Shown here: in pieces, positions 5,885 through 13,164 of the stretch | Numbering within the stretch: position 1 is the first letter of the stretch | Layout: each line of letters starts with the position of its first letter | DNA from: DASQHM01 sp035632095 | GTDB lineage: Bacteria > Pseudomonadota > Alphaproteobacteria > Ferrovibrionales > Ferrovibrionaceae | NCBI GenBank assembly: GCA_035632095.1 | Contig: DASQHM010000265.1 | Location: forward strand, 1-31,534 | DNA length: 31,534 nucleotides | Direction: 5' to 3' | Program-made: the position numbers and the translations under genes | The notes under the pieces: generated by a model | Seen by the model: the letters and a program-made list of their open reading frames with translations, nothing else | Database searches by the model: none | What the model was told of the DNA's origin: nothing

Positions 5885-8800
5885 TCACGCCACGGCGGGG
5901 CGGCGCTGAAGTCGGATCAGGCAGCGATCGATCCACTGGGCGGTCAGCTTTTCCTGCACGGCATTTTGGCGCAGCCGCTGGTCCAGCGCGGCGAAGTCCA
6001 CGCAGTCGAGCGGCTGGTCCTGGTTGAAGCACGAGAACACGGCGGTCGTGACGCCGGTCTTCGGATCCGTCTGCGGCTGCAGGCACTGGGCGCAGATTTC
6101 CTTCATCATGCATTGCATCGGCGAATTGATCGAGCCGATGGCGAAGTGATGCGGCTTGAGCAGCGGCGCCAGCACGCCGTGTCGCGCTGCGCCGACGGCA
6201 GCCATCATCTTGTCCGAGCCGATGGCGATAAGCCGATCGGCGTCGGCCAGCGGCACATCTTGCCTGCCGAGCGCGCCGGAGCCGTAGGCGCGCATCGCCT
6301 CGACGATGTTGCCGACGAAGGCGCGGTCCTGCGGCCGGGTCGGCTTGAAGCCGGGCGCCTCGTCGCAAGCCCAGATCACGACGTCGGCCGCGCGCTCGAT
6401 CTCCGCCACCTTGTAGCGGTCGATGACCTTTTTATAGCCGGCGAAGTAGACGACCTTCGAACCTGCGTCGCGGAACGCCTGGCCGATGGAGAACAGAACC
6501 GCATTGCCGAGCCCGCCGCCGACCAGCGCCACGGTTTCGCCGTGGGCGATTTCCGTCGGCGAGCCGGTCGGTCCCATTAGCACGACGGGCTCGCCCGGTT
6601 CGAGGCCGGCGCATAGATCGGACGAACCGCCCATTTCCAGCACGATGGTTGAAATCAGTCCGCGCCCCTTGTCGACCCACGCGCCGGTGAGCGCGATGCC
6701 TTCCATGGCGAGGCGCGTACCCTCGACCAGGGCCGCATTGGCTTCGTAGTTCTGCAGGCGGTAGAACTGCCCCGGCTGGAACCGGCGCGCCGCAAGCGGC
6801 GCTTCCACCACCACCTCGACGATGGTCGGCGTGAGGCGGATGACTTCGTGAACCCGCGGCCTCAGCTCGCGATTGAGCGCGGCGAAGAAATCGTCGTCGG
6901 TTTTGGCCGAAGCGGGCCGCACCCGATCGAGAACCGCGCTCACGGCCGGATAGCCTTGCTTCGCCCCGCCCATGGCCTTGACCACGTTGCCGAAGAAGGA
7001 GGGATGCAGGTCGCCGAAGAAGCTGATGAAGCGGCCGTCGGCACGACGATTCAACAACACGCGCACATCCTTCGGTTTGGCGCTGGATCGCTCCACCTTG
7101 ACCGGATCGCCGTCCTCGTCGCAGGCGCGGAAATAACGGCCGTCGAGCACGAAATTGCGCGCGTCTTCCCGCGCCAGCACCGTGTTGGGCTGCGTTCCCG
7201 CCGCGACCAGAATCGCGCGCGCCGGCAATTCGATCTCTGCCCCGTCGCTCCAGGCGCCGTCCGCGCTGCGTATTTGTGTCTTCAAGGCAAGTGCGCGCGC
7301 GTGGCGGAACCGGTCGACTTCGACGCGCACCGGCGACAGGCCTTCGGCAAACCGGATGCCTTCCGCCAAAGCCTTCTCGATCTCTTCGTGGTTCAGCGTG
7401 TAGGACGGACTGTCGGTCAGCCGCTTGCGGTAGGCGATGGTGACGCCGCCCCAGCCTTGCAGCAATTCGACGATGCGAGCGGCGCGGCCATCGCGCAACG
7501 CCGCGGCCTTCTCCGCGCGGATCGCCCGCGCATGAGCGATGAATTCGTCGGCAATGCCTTGCTCTTCCGCGGTCCAGCTCTTCCGCACCGTCGCCTCACC
7601 CCGCTCGGCCGCGAGGATTTCAAAGCGGCGTAGGAACTTCTCGACCTGCAGCGGGTAATAGGCGAGCGACTCCGTCGCCGTATCGATGGCCGTCAAGCCG
7701 CCGCCGACCACGACGACCGGCAGCCGCAATTGCATATTGGCGATGGAGTCCGTCTTCGCCGCTCCCGTGAGCTGCAACGCCATCAGAAAGTCGGAGGCGG
7801 TGCGAACGCCCCGCGCCAATCCGTTCGGCATGTCGAGCACGGTCGGCCGCCCGGCGCCGGCGGCGAGTGCGATGTGATCGAAGCCCATGGCGAAGGCCTC
7901 GTCGGCGCTGACCGTTCCGCCGAAGCGCACGCCGCCGAACAGCGCGAATTGCCGGCGCCGTTCCAGCAGCAGCCTCACCAGCTTCAGGAAGTTCTTGTCC
8001 CAGCGCACGGTGATGCCGTATTCGGCCACGCCGCCGAACCCGGCCATGACCCGATCGTCGAGCGACTCATAAAGCTCGTTGACGTCGCGGACCGGGCGAA
8101 ACGTCCGACGCATGCCGCGCTGGTCGACGCCGGATATCTCCGCCGGCAACGGTTCGATCTTCAGGCCGTCGATGGCCACGACCGAATGGCCGTCGTTCAT
8201 CAGGTGGTGGGCCAGGGTGAACCCGGCCGGTCCCATGCCGGCGATCAGCACGCGCCGCCCGCTCGGCGCCTTCGGAACCGGGCGGCGCAAATTCATCGGG
8301 TTCCAGCGCGTGAGCAGGCTGTAGATCTCGAAGCCGAACGGCAAGTCGAGCACATCCTTCAACGTGCGCGTCTCGACCTGCGGAATGTTGACCGGCTCCT
8401 GCTTCTGGTAGATGCACGATTTCATGCAATCGTTGCAGATGCGGTGGCCGGTCGCCGCGACCATGGGATTGTCGACCGCGATCATGGCGAGCGCCGCTAA
8501 GGCGTGGCCTTCCGTCTTCAAGACATGGAATTCGGAAATCTTCTCCTCGAGCGGGCAACCGGCGAGGGTCACGCCGAACGGACTCTTTTGAAACGCGCCA
8601 GTCTTGCGGTCGGTCAACCCTTTCGAGCAACTGTCCTTGCCCTGGTTATGGCACCAGATGCAGTAGTTGGCCTGGTCCAGCGCGCCGTTCAGATCGGTGC
8701 CGGGGTCCGTGAGCGCGAACCCTTCGCGGCGGCGCAAATGGTGCGGAGCGATCGTATGTGCGACGAAGCCCGCGGCAGAATCGGTCTGCATCGGCACCAG

Positions 8801-9382
8801 ATGCCGGTAGTCGAGCTTCGCTGGCACCTTGAACAACACACCCCTGGCGTTACGCGCGCGGCCTGCGGGCGTTTGCACCGCCCACGCGGCATATTCCGCG
8901 GCCAGCCTCAATTCGGCCGCATGCGCCGCCTCGTCCTGTTCCCACGCCGTCACGTTGCGGGCGAACGCAAGCTCGCCGAACGGTTCGCCGAACGCAGCCG
9001 ATAGCGAGATCTCGTGCGCCAATCCGTCGACCTTTGCCGCGTCGTCCGCTTTCACCTGGCGCAGCGCGCGCTTCTGCACGAACATGCGCTTGCAGCCATA
9101 GATCGGCGCCAATTCATGATGACGGGCGGCCAGCGCCGAGGCCTCGGGCCGGATGCCGAACAGGCTTGCCAGAAAATCTTCCACATGCGGCCCGAGCGCG
9201 ATCAGCAACTCGGATTCGGCCTTGGCGGCGAGCGACGCCGGATCGGCGCGGCCCGCGTCGAGGCGCGCGCGCAAGGCTGCGTCCGCAGCGCCGAGGAAGC
9301 CGAGAAATTCGCGATCGAGTTTGAGCAGCCCCTCGCGCTCGTAGAGGTCCGAAAACACCAAGCCAAAACTCAAACTCGCCAT
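5885..9382 (-). CDS. GltD/NfnB-PyrK/NfnA fused flavoprotein oxidoreductase
   Basis: The product has 1165 residues. Residues 1-~235 match nothing I know. Residues ~240-325 hold Cys241, 244, 252, 276, 316, 319 and 323, arranged like the N-terminal iron-sulfur domain of glutamate synthase small subunit and dihydropyrimidine dehydrogenase. An FAD-binding GMGPAG follows at 382-387 and a second dinucleotide motif GGGLTAID from 560. The C-terminal third is like the PyrK/ferredoxin-NADP reductase family: flavin motif GQFYRLQNY, nucleotide motif VALVGGGLGNAVL, and a cluster Cys1091-x5-Cys1097-x2-Cys1100-x17-Cys1118 for [2Fe-2S]. The two halves correspond to NfnB and NfnA of the bifurcating NADH-dependent ferredoxin:NADP oxidoreductase, but in one chain. 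It probably moves electrons between NAD(P)H and ferredoxin or another acceptor. The ATG at 9382 has AGGGG upstream; an ATG at 9424 is possible but lacks a ribosome site. Confidence 0.88.
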   Translation of the reverse strand: MASLSFGLVFSDLYEREGLLKLDREFLGFLGAADAALRARLDAGRADPASLAAKAESELLIALGPHVEDFLASLFGIRPEASALAARHHELAPIYGCKRMFVQKRALRQVKADDAAKVDGLAHEISLSAAFGEPFGELAFARNVTAWEQDEAAHAAELRLAAEYAAWAVQTPAGRARNARGVLFKVPAKLDYRHLVPMQTDSAAGFVAHTIAPHHLRRREGFALTDPGTDLNGALDQANYCIWCHNQGKDSCSKGLTDRKTGAFQKSPFGVTLAGCPLEEKISEFHVLKTEGHALAALAMIAVDNPMVAATGHRICNDCMKSCIYQKQEPVNIPQVETRTLKDVLDLPFGFEIYSLLTRWNPMNLRRPVPKAPSGRRVLIAGMGPAGFTLAHHLMNDGHSVVAIDGLKIEPLPAEISGVDQRGMRRTFRPVRDVNELYESLDDRVMAGFGGVAEYGITVRWDKNFLKLVRLLLERRRQFALFGGVRFGGTVSADEAFAMGFDHIALAAGAGRPTVLDMPNGLARGVRTASDFLMALQLTGAAKTDSIANMQLRLPVVVVGGGLTAIDTATESLAYYPLQVEKFLRRFEILAAERGEATVRKSWTAEEQGIADEFIAHARAIRAEKAAALRDGRAARIVELLQGWGGVTIAYRKRLTDSPSYTLNHEEIEKALAEGIRFAEGLSPVRVEVDRFRHARALALKTQIRSADGAWSDGAEIELPARAILVAAGTQPNTVLAREDARNFVLDGRYFRACDEDGDPVKVERSSAKPKDVRVLLNRRADGRFISFFGDLHPSFFGNVVKAMGGAKQGYPAVSAVLDRVRPASAKTDDDFFAALNRELRPRVHEVIRLTPTIVEVVVEAPLAARRFQPGQFYRLQNYEANAALVEGTRLAMEGIALTGAWVDKGRGLISTIVLEMGGSSDLCAGLEPGEPVVLMGPTGSPTEIAHGETVALVGGGLGNAVLFSIGQAFRDAGSKVVYFAGYKKVIDRYKVAEIERAADVVIWACDEAPGFKPTRPQDRAFVGNIVEAMRAYGSGALGRQDVPLADADRLIAIGSDKMMAAVGAARHGVLAPLLKPHHFAIGSINSPMQCMMKEICAQCLQPQTDPKTGVTTAVFSCFNQDQPLDCVDFAALDQRLRQNAVQEKLTAQWIDRCLIRLQRRPAVA

Positions 9383-9467
9383 CGGATTGCCCCTGACGCG
9401 GCCGGCCGGCACGTCCCGCGTCATATAGAGCGCAGGCGCCGCTGGGGAATATCTCACCCCGCCATTA

Positions 9468-9480
9468 TGTGCAACGCACA
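9468..9480. promoter_or_regulatory. Small palindrome in divergent promoter region
   Basis: TGTGCAACGCACA is a perfect 5-bp inverted repeat with a 3-bp centre. It lies in the 202-bp gap between the divergent flavoprotein and dioxygenase genes, 86 bp before the first and 105 bp before the second. A second short palindrome, TTGCGCAA, sits at 9555-9562 near the dioxygenase start. Either could be an operator; no regulator is assigned. Confidence 0.3.
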
Positions 9481-9584
9481 ATTTCACATCGCGGTGCGGC
9501 CAATTGCCCGGGGCGCAGGGTGCGGCTGGCCGTTGGCGCGCGACGGCGCTAGTCTTGCGCAAATTCGTTAGGGAAGGATCGCCT

Positions 9585-10379
9585 ATGCGCCTAAACGCCC
9601 CCCAGGTCGAGCAATTCGAGCGCGACGGCTTCGTGTTCCTGCCGGATTTGTTCAAGCCGGCGGAGGTCGGGGCCCTGATGGCGGAAGTGCCGGGAATCTT
9701 CGCCGAGCGGCGGCGCGAGATCGTGCGGGAGCGGACCGGCGACGTGGTGCGCACGTCCTTCGCCGCCCACACCTACAACGAAGCGTTCCGGCGTCTCGGC
9801 CGCCATCCGCGCCTGATCGAACCGGCCATGCAGCTCCTCAAGAGCGGGGTCTACATGCACCAGTTCAAGATCAACGCCAAGGCCGCGTTCGATGGCGACG
9901 TGTGGCAGTGGCACCAGGATTACGGCACCTGGTTCGCCGACGACGACATGCCGGCGCCGCGCGCCATGAACCTCGCCGTGTTCCTCGACGACGTGAACGA
10001 GTTCAACGGGCCGCTCATGTTCATTCCCGGTTCGCACAAAGAGGGCCGCATCGAGGCAGGCCACGACGTAGCGACCACCAGCTACCCGTTGTGGACGATC
10101 GACAACCAGACGATCGCGCGGCTCGTGGCGCGGGGCGGCATCGTCTCGCCGAAGGGCAAGGCCGGATCGGCAGTGTTCTTCCATTGCAATCTGGTGCATG
10201 GCTCGGCGCCCAACATGTCGCCGTGGAACCGCACCGCGGTCTACATCAGCGCCAACTCGGTAGAGAACTGCATCCGCCGGTTCCAGCGTCCGGAATGGAT
10301 CGCGCATCGGGACTTCACGCCGATCGAGCCGCTGGCGGACGATTGCCTGCTGACCCTGCCGCGCCAGGCGGCGGAATAG
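9585..10379 (+). CDS. Phytanoyl-CoA dioxygenase (PhyH) family protein
   Basis: The product has 264 residues, typical of the PhyH family of Fe(II)/2-oxoglutarate hydroxylases. The metal triad is His110 and Asp112 (WHQD) with His205 (LVHGSAPN), and Arg216 (WNRTAVYIS) should bind 2-oxoglutarate. The stretch from Trp107 to Pro123 (WQWHQDYGTWFADDDMP) is close to the signature of ectoine hydroxylase EctD (WHSDFETWHxEDGMP), and GPLMFIPGSHKEG follows as in that group. It is shorter than EctD (about 300 residues) and no ectABC genes are nearby, so a different small substrate is more likely. The ATG has GGGAAGG eight bases upstream. The gene converges on the MarR gene, with six bases between stops. Confidence 0.9.
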   Translation: MRLNAPQVEQFERDGFVFLPDLFKPAEVGALMAEVPGIFAERRREIVRERTGDVVRTSFAAHTYNEAFRRLGRHPRLIEPAMQLLKSGVYMHQFKINAKAAFDGDVWQWHQDYGTWFADDDMPAPRAMNLAVFLDDVNEFNGPLMFIPGSHKEGRIEAGHDVATTSYPLWTIDNQTIARLVARGGIVSPKGKAGSAVFFHCNLVHGSAPNMSPWNRTAVYISANSVENCIRRFQRPEWIAHRDFTPIEPLADDCLLTLPRQAAE

Positions 10380-10385
10380 CGCCGC

Positions 10386-10883
10386 TCAACCCAATCGCTT
10401 CAACAGCGCGACCAGGGTCGTGCGCTCTGCCGGCGTCAGCGGCGCCAGCACCGTGTTCGAGATTTCCGGCGCGTTCGGCAATAGGCGGCGCACCAGGGCG
10501 CGGCCCTGCGGACTCAAGCTGATGAGCGTCCGCCTGCGGTCATCCGCGTCGTCGCGCGTGGCGACCAGGCGCCGGTCGAGCAATCGCCTGATCACGCCCT
10601 GCGTGGTGGCAGGATCCATGGCGGTCAAGCGGCCGAGATGGTTCTGCGACAACTCCGTCGCCTCTTCGAGTTTGACGAGCGCCGCGAATTGCGTCGGCGT
10701 GATCTGCTCGTCGCCGATGCGGGCTTGAAACACCGCCGAGCAGCGCTGATGCACGCGCCGAACCAGATGGCCGATCTGTTCGTCCAGGCGCAGCCCTTCG
10801 AAGTGCTGCACATCGTTGCGATTGTGCATGCCGGAGGCAGTCGGCGTCGCGTCGACGGGTGGAGCCGTCTTATGCTGGTTCAT
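10386..10883 (-). CDS. MarR family transcriptional regulator
   Basis: The product has 165 residues with a winged helix-turn-helix at about 60-125. The recognition helix region reads MDPATTQGVIRRLLDRRLV and the wing RDDADDRRRTLISLS, a standard MarR arrangement, with dimerisation helices at both ends. MarR proteins are mostly repressors released by small aromatic or phenolic ligands. The first 28 residues are polar and probably disordered. I chose the ATG at 10883 because GGTGAGG stands before it; the frame is open to 10973 without a better start. It lies 120 bp downstream of the cyclase gene on the same strand, so the cyclase may be a target or the two may share a pathway. Confidence 0.88.
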   Translation of the reverse strand: MNQHKTAPPVDATPTASGMHNRNDVQHFEGLRLDEQIGHLVRRVHQRCSAVFQARIGDEQITPTQFAALVKLEEATELSQNHLGRLTAMDPATTQGVIRRLLDRRLVATRDDADDRRRTLISLSPQGRALVRRLLPNAPEISNTVLAPLTPAERTTLVALLKRLG

Positions 10884-10933
10884 GGCCGCTACCTCACCGT
10901 AACCGGCGGGTTCTAGCACGCCGAGGTCGAGGT

Positions 10934-10955
10934 CCGTTAGCGCGTACACGAACGG
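10934..10955. promoter_or_regulatory. Imperfect palindrome upstream of marR-type gene
   Basis: The 22-bp sequence CCGTTAGCGCGTACACGAACGG matches its own reverse complement at 14 of 22 positions, with perfect CCGTT/AACGG ends. It is 51 bp before the MarR-type start codon. MarR dimers usually bind such ~20-bp palindromes, so it is a candidate self-regulatory operator. Confidence 0.35.
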
Positions 10956-11003
10956 AACATTCTCGCCTAGCAAGTGCGGCTATTTTGCGGGCGCGCGGTG
11001 TCC

Positions 11004-11780
11004 CTAAGCATCGAAAATCGCGACGGCGCGTGTCCAGCCTGCGGAGGCGCCGCGGATCTTCACCGGAAAGCATGCGACAGTGAAACCGTCACCAGGCACG
11101 GCTTCGAGGTTGTGCAGCTTTTCCAGGTGGCAGTAACCGATCTGGCGGCCCGCCTTGTGCCCCTCCCAGATCAATCCCGCGTCGCCGGTTTCCTTGTACT
11201 TCTCAGCCGTGTAGACGAATGGCGCATCCCAGCTCCACGCATCGGTGCCGGTGAGCCGCACGCCGCGTTCGAGCAGGTACATGGTCGCCTCGTAGCCCAT
11301 GCCGCAGCCTGCCTGCACGTAGTCGTCATGGCCGTAACGCGAGCCGGCGCGTGTGTTCACCATGACGATGTCGAGCGGCTTGAGATCGTGCCCGATGCGC
11401 CGGAGTTCCGCTTCCACGTCCTTCGCGGTGACGACATACCCGTCGGCGAAGTGGCGGAAGTCGAGCTTCACGCCCTGCTGGAAGCACCAATCCAGCGGCA
11501 CCTCGTCGATGCTGATGGCGCGCTCGCCTTTGTTCATGGTCGAATGGAAGTGATAGGGCGCGTCGAGATGCGTGCCGTTGTGGGTAATGAGTTCGACGCG
11601 CTCGACGGCCCAGGCCTCGCCGTCCGGCAAATCCTCCTGCTTCAGGCCGGGGAAGAAGGGCGCCATTTGCGCGAACGTATCCTTGTGCCGCATATAGGTG
11701 ATCTTCGGGCCGAAGGGCGGCGGATCGGAAATGACGTCGTTCTCCAGATAGATCGACAGATCGACGATGCGGCGCGCCAT
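11004..11780 (-). CDS. Cyclase / kynurenine formamidase-like hydrolase
   Basis: The product has 258 residues. HNGTHLDAPYHF at 67-78 is the HxGTHxDxPxH metal-binding motif of the cyclase superfamily (kynurenine formamidase KynB, isatin hydrolase, polyketide cyclases), with His67, His71, Asp73 and His77 as ligands. The later GTDAWSWDAPF and HLEKLHNLEAV motifs are also typical. Such enzymes hydrolyse amide or lactam bonds using Mn or Zn. The protein is longer than KynB (about 210 residues) and no kynurenine genes are near, so the substrate is open. The ATG at 11780 follows AAGGAGGAGACC, an excellent ribosome site, and is preferred over the ATG at 11804. A perfect TATAAT lies 30 bases upstream. 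Confidence 0.88.
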   Translation of the reverse strand: MARRIVDLSIYLENDVISDPPPFGPKITYMRHKDTFAQMAPFFPGLKQEDLPDGEAWAVERVELITHNGTHLDAPYHFHSTMNKGERAISIDEVPLDWCFQQGVKLDFRHFADGYVVTAKDVEAELRRIGHDLKPLDIVMVNTRAGSRYGHDDYVQAGCGMGYEATMYLLERGVRLTGTDAWSWDAPFVYTAEKYKETGDAGLIWEGHKAGRQIGYCHLEKLHNLEAVPGDGFTVACFPVKIRGASAGWTRAVAIFDA

Positions 11781-11809
11781 GGTCTCCTCCTTCGGTCCTG
11801 CCATCCGGG

Positions 11810-11817
11810 ATTATACT
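11810..11817. promoter_or_regulatory. Overlapping divergent -10 boxes
   Basis: In the 45-bp gap between the cyclase (-) and DUF1491 (+) genes, the minus strand reads TATAAT at 11815-11810, about 30 bases before the cyclase start. The plus strand reads TATACT at 11812-11817, only eight bases before the DUF1491 ATG. The two -10 boxes overlap, so the two polymerases probably exclude one another. The -35 elements are weak on both strands. Confidence 0.5.
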
Positions 11818-11825
11818 GAACGGCT

Positions 11826-12161
11826 ATGGAAGCGCGGTTGAAAAGCGGCATCTGGGTGCAGGCGACCGTTCGCCGCTGCACCGCCGAAGGCATCATGTGC
11901 ACCGTGGCGCGCCGCGGCGATGCCGACGCCGGCGTGATCCTGTTGAAGCTCAATCGTTTCGAACAAGGCTGCACCGTGCTCTCGCAGAGCCGGTCGGCGT
12001 CCGGCGAGCTGGTCTGGACGCGCGGCACCGGCGCAAATCCGGTCACGGAGCCGGAAGCGGACGCCTATATCGCCCGCCAAGTGGGCCGCGACCCGGATCT
12101 CTGGGTGGTCGAAATCGAGGACCGGCAGAACCGAAATCCGTTCGAGGGGCGGATAGTGTGA
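11826..12161 (+). CDS. DUF1491 family protein
   Basis: The product has 111 residues, the usual length of DUF1491, a family found mainly in Alphaproteobacteria. Recognisable parts are the N-terminal RLKSGIWVQATVRRC, the GDADAGVILLKLNR segment, and the C-terminal end with DPDLWVVEIEDR. The function is unknown. No signal peptide or membrane segment is seen, so it is presumably cytoplasmic. No Shine-Dalgarno sequence precedes the ATG, and a -10-like TATACT ends eight bases before it; the transcript may therefore begin at or next to the start codon (leaderless). The gene is convergent with the MBL hydrolase gene, 27 bases apart. Confidence 0.88.
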   Translation: MEARLKSGIWVQATVRRCTAEGIMCTVARRGDADAGVILLKLNRFEQGCTVLSQSRSASGELVWTRGTGANPVTEPEADAYIARQVGRDPDLWVVEIEDRQNRNPFEGRIV

Positions 12162-12188
12162 GAGCCCGCGCTCGCGCAGCCGGCGGAG

Positions 12189-13013
12189 CTACGCCACCGT
12201 AAGCCGCATGTTCTCGCGGGCGACCAAGGCATGCGACCAGGTGAAGCGGGCTTCGCTCTCCAGCCGCTCCATGAACAGGTCTTCGTGGTCGGGATCGTGG
12301 TGGAAGATGATCAGCATCTTCGCCCCGGCGGTTTTGCAAAGGCGCACGCCTTCCTGCCAGGTGGAATGGCCCCAGCCGACCTTGGTGGTGAATTCATCGT
12401 CGGTGTAGGTGCTGTCGTAGATCACCACGTCGGCGCCCGCGATCAGGCCCAGGATGTTCTGGTCCTGCTGTCCTGGTTTATGTTCCGTATCAGTGACATA
12501 GCAGACGGCCTTGCCCTGATACTCGAAGCGGTATCCGGTCGCGCCGTCGGGATGGTTGAGCGGTGCGGTGCGCACCTTGATGCCGTGGCGCAGCGAGAAG
12601 CTTTCGCCGCAACGGAAGTCCTCGAAGGTCATCTTCGCCGCCATGACTTCGAGCGGCACCGGAAAGGTCGGCTGCGCCATTTGCGATGACAGGATGCTCT
12701 TGATCCCGCCGCGATCGTACAAATGGCCGGCCATGATCTTGAACGTGCGGTCCTTGCGAAACGCCGGCGAGAAGAACGGGAAACCGTTGATGTGATCCCA
12801 ATGGGTGTGGGACATCAGCAAATGCGCACTCATGATGTTCTTGCGCAGCATCCAATGGCCGAGATTGCGGATGCCGGTGCCGGCGTCGAGGATGACCCGT
12901 TCGCCGCCCATGGCGATTTCGACGCAACTGGTGTTGCCGCCGAAGGCAATGTGCCTAGGCGACGGCGTGGCGATACTCCCGCGCACGCCCCAGAATTTGA
13001 CCTTAAAGCTCAT
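12189..13013 (-). CDS. MBL-fold metallo-hydrolase
   Basis: The product has 274 residues. HTHWDH at 69-74 is the metallo-beta-lactamase metal motif. Further candidate ligands are the His in LNHPDGATGYRF, the Asp in VTDTEH and the His in FHHDPDHED. The N-terminus (KFWGVRGSIATPSP, residues 6-19) and GGNTSCVEI mark the PhnP/RNase Z-like branch that hydrolyses phosphodiesters and includes proteins annotated as possible cyclic-nucleotide phosphodiesterases. There is no signal peptide. Activity on a specific substrate is not shown by the sequence. The ATG is preceded by GGCGGGG. A perfect CRP-type palindrome lies about 110 bp upstream, which would make sense if the enzyme were linked to cyclic AMP, but that is speculation. 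Confidence 0.9.
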   Translation of the reverse strand: MSFKVKFWGVRGSIATPSPRHIAFGGNTSCVEIAMGGERVILDAGTGIRNLGHWMLRKNIMSAHLLMSHTHWDHINGFPFFSPAFRKDRTFKIMAGHLYDRGGIKSILSSQMAQPTFPVPLEVMAAKMTFEDFRCGESFSLRHGIKVRTAPLNHPDGATGYRFEYQGKAVCYVTDTEHKPGQQDQNILGLIAGADVVIYDSTYTDDEFTTKVGWGHSTWQEGVRLCKTAGAKMLIIFHHDPDHEDLFMERLESEARFTWSHALVARENMRLTVA

Positions 13014-13121
13014 GTGCGCCGACCCCGCCAGGTATGAACGCAGCCATTTCCGTTCCTCGCCTGCCCGCGGCAGCGAGGCTCCCCAGCGCGATGCAGTCTA
13101 GACAGCCCCGTCGTCATCTTA

Positions 13122-13137
13122 TGTGACCGCCATCACA
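13122..13137. promoter_or_regulatory. Perfect CRP/FNR-type palindrome
   Basis: TGTGACCGCCATCACA is an exact match to the CRP consensus TGTGA-N6-TCACA. It lies in the 151-bp gap between the M20 hydrolase stop and the MBL hydrolase start, centred about 117 bp before the MBL ATG. At that place an upstream-bound activator would fit. No CRP-family gene is in the window. Confidence 0.55.
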
Positions 13138-13164
13138 GGTACTCGGGCATCGCCGCCGGGCAAC

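Noticed and set aside
9383..9772. N-terminal extension of the flavoprotein frame
   Set aside because: The part beyond 9585 is antisense to the dioxygenase gene, and the ATG at 9382 has a ribosome site and good codon use.
13096..13103. GTCTAGAC palindrome
   Set aside because: Eight bases only, not at an informative position; likely chance.
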